NCBI GenBank assembly: GCA_020344865.1 | Contig: CP070830.1 | Location: 1,120,417-1,126,913 of the forward strand | Source: Planctomycetota bacterium | Lineage (GTDB): Bacteria > Planctomycetota > Phycisphaerae > Sedimentisphaerales > Anaerobacaceae | Reading direction: 5' to 3' | DNA length: 6,497 nt | In this document: piece by piece, positions 5,401 to 6,497 of the stretch | Position numbering within the stretch: position 1 is the first letter of the stretch | How the letters are laid out: the number at the start of each line of letters is the position of its first letter | Translations under genes and position numbers: made by a program | Notes under the pieces: generated by a model | Seen by the model: the letters and a program-made list of their open reading frames with translations, nothing else | Database searches by the model: none | What the model was told of the DNA's origin: nothing

Positions 5401-5619
5401 GCGGGCGGTCCGCATCGGCATATTACCCGCGGCGATATGATTGGCCCGAAGATTTTCTTGCAAGTCACCAATTGCGGGGTGTGATTTTAACTATGGCCAA
5501 CAGGGAGTGTTTGCGATAACATATTATTTGACAGCCCTTTGGACGGGCTGCGGCACCTGAGCCTACGCGTGACAGCAGAGACAGGATGCGAGATATGCAA
5601 TTGTGTTTAGGGTAGGCAA
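5401..5619 (+). other. Spacer between the fusion gene and the GT4 gene
   Basis: These 219 bases carry no coding region I can support. A 6-bp hairpin (CAGCCC 5532-5537 with GGGCTG 5545-5550, 7-base loop) has no T tract, so it is not a good intrinsic terminator. TTGACA occurs at 5528-5533 but has no -10 at a suitable distance. GCCTAC (5561-5566) and GTAGGC (5612-5617) are complementary but 45 bases apart. The next gene could therefore be reached by readthrough or have an atypical promoter. Confidence 0.4.
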
Positions 5620-6497
5620 ATGAGTGATGAGCAAAGAGATTCGGCGCCGGAGACGGTTAAGGCCAAGTCAGTTCGCCCGGTATTGATTGCTTCGTCGAAG
5701 ACTGTTTGGGATTATTCGGTATTTCTGCGGCACGTTTTGGTTGGTTTTGCGGCCGAGTCGATTCCGACGGCTTTGATTTGTCCGGCTGATTGTGCCGTTG
5801 ATTCTCTTGTTCCTCCGTCTGTTGAGGTCATCAGGCACCCCGCCTTCGGGATACCGTTGCTGTGGCGGCAGAACAGGAGGATTCTTTTAGAGCAGCTTGA
5901 GAAGTTCAAGCCCACGATTTTGCATTGTATGTGCGAGAGCGAGGCGGCACTTGTAAGGCGATTGTCGCGCCAGTTGGACTTGCCTTACGTATTGAACATT
6001 GATTCGCTGCAAAAGCGGTGGCAGCCGGTTGGCATTTCGTCAACGCGTTGTGCGAGAATAATTGTTCCTGCGAAGAGTATTGCAGCTAATCTTATGAAGG
6101 TCTATCCGGCGTTCAGCGAACGGATTGAGCATATAAGCATCGGTACATTTGTTGCGGATTCAAGCAACTGTTTCAGCAAGTCCGACCGGCTTGCAAGTCT
6201 GGTTACTACCCATCCTTTGGATAACGTGGCGGATTTTGAAAATCTGTTGAGGGCGGTGAAAAATCTGGCGATTGACAGGTATGAATTTATGCTGGTTATG
6301 ACGGGGGATGGCGTTGCCGAGAGGCACGTACGGAGGTTGGTGGCGGACCTGGGTCTGGCGCAGATTGTTACGATTGTTCCGAGGCTGGGTCTGCGGCGGT
6401 CGCTGCTGGCTGCGGGCGATATATTCGTTCGGCCCCGGCCGAGCAGCGCGTTTGACCCATTATTACTGGAAGCGATGAGCCTGGGCGCCGCAGTTGC
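5620..6497 (+). CDS. GT4-type (GT-B fold) glycosyltransferase, 3' end beyond right edge
   Basis: The frame is open from ATG 5620 to the window end: 292 complete codons and two extra bases, no stop. An in-frame TAG at 5608-5610 fixes the upstream limit. AGGG (5609-5612) lies 7 bases before the ATG. The N-terminal half contains a GT-B acceptor-side pattern: VLIASSKTVWDYSVFLRHVL (21-40), HPAFGIPLLWRQNRRI (73-88), KPTILHCMCESEAALVRRLS (97-116) and LPYVLNIDSLQ (121-131). The second half shows the donor-side pattern FMLVMTGDGVAERHVRRLV (223-241), LGLAQIVTIVPRL (244-256) and LLLEAMSLGAAV (281-292). Such enzymes transfer a sugar from a nucleotide donor with retention of configuration. Where the usual EX7E motif would begin, Ser276 replaces the first Glu, while Glu284 is kept. 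It is probably cytosolic or membrane-peripheral and part of the same glycan pathway as the upstream genes. Donor and acceptor are unknown. Confidence 0.83.
   Translation, partial: MSDEQRDSAPETVKAKSVRPVLIASSKTVWDYSVFLRHVLVGFAAESIPTALICPADCAVDSLVPPSVEVIRHPAFGIPLLWRQNRRILLEQLEKFKPTILHCMCESEAALVRRLSRQLDLPYVLNIDSLQKRWQPVGISSTRCARIIVPAKSIAANLMKVYPAFSERIEHISIGTFVADSSNCFSKSDRLASLVTTHPLDNVADFENLLRAVKNLAIDRYEFMLVMTGDGVAERHVRRLVADLGLAQIVTIVPRLGLRRSLLAAGDIFVRPRPSSAFDPLLLEAMSLGAAV

Noticed and set aside
4531..5463. Minus-strand 310-residue ORF opposite the fusion gene
   Set aside because: It is long but contains no recognisable domain, is rich in His, Arg and Gln as expected of an antisense shadow, and lies across confident methyltransferase and GT2 motifs.
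5334..5519. Plus-strand 61-residue ORF spanning the end of the fusion gene and the spacer
   Set aside because: More than a third of it lies out of frame within the GT2 coding region, it has no ribosome binding site, and the product has no recognisable motif.
5528..5550. TTGACA plus hairpin in the spacer before the GT4 gene as promoter or terminator
   Set aside because: No -10 element is found at 15-19 bases, and the 6-bp stem is not followed by a T tract.

Overview
The window looks like a piece of a bacterial chromosome, most likely from a planctomycete of the Phycisphaerae/Sedimentisphaerales type. That placement is an inference. It rests on a pair of secreted LamG-type jellyroll proteins with a shared helical C-terminal module next to polysaccharide-type genes, a combination I associate with that group. 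No rRNA or other taxonomic marker is present. I see no tRNA, CRISPR array, transposase or integrase.

Left part, minus strand (1-3038). A perfect-consensus sigma-70-like promoter (3038-3011) points leftward into a leader of about 175 nt. It is followed by two tandem paralogous genes for exported LamG-fold proteins (2828-1818, then 1678-590). Both have nearly identical ribosome-binding regions and a nearly identical C-terminal DNA segment. A strong 15-bp hairpin (553-585) lies just past the second gene. After it a separate promoter (478-450) precedes the 5' part of an FkbM-family methyltransferase gene (384-1), which runs off the left edge.

Right part, plus strand (3157-6497). A promoter-like pair (3157-3185) sits just before a class I SAM-dependent methyltransferase (3209-3982). 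That gene overlaps by 4 bp (GTGA) a two-domain gene joining a second methyltransferase to a family 2 glycosyltransferase (3979-5400). A 219-bp spacer follows, then the first 292 codons of a GT4-type glycosyltransferase (5620-6497), cut by the right edge.

Read together, the window holds three methyltransferase domains and two glycosyltransferase domains of the kind that build and decorate a surface polysaccharide or glycolipid. The divergently transcribed LamG operon encodes exported, possibly carbohydrate-binding proteins, so the two sides could share a role at the cell surface; this link is inferred from position only. Three of the six genes have GTG starts or run off an edge. I found no clearly unprecedented system. 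The most unusual elements are the near-identical C-terminal module of the LamG pair, the methyltransferase-glycosyltransferase fusion, and the strong promoter with its long leader.
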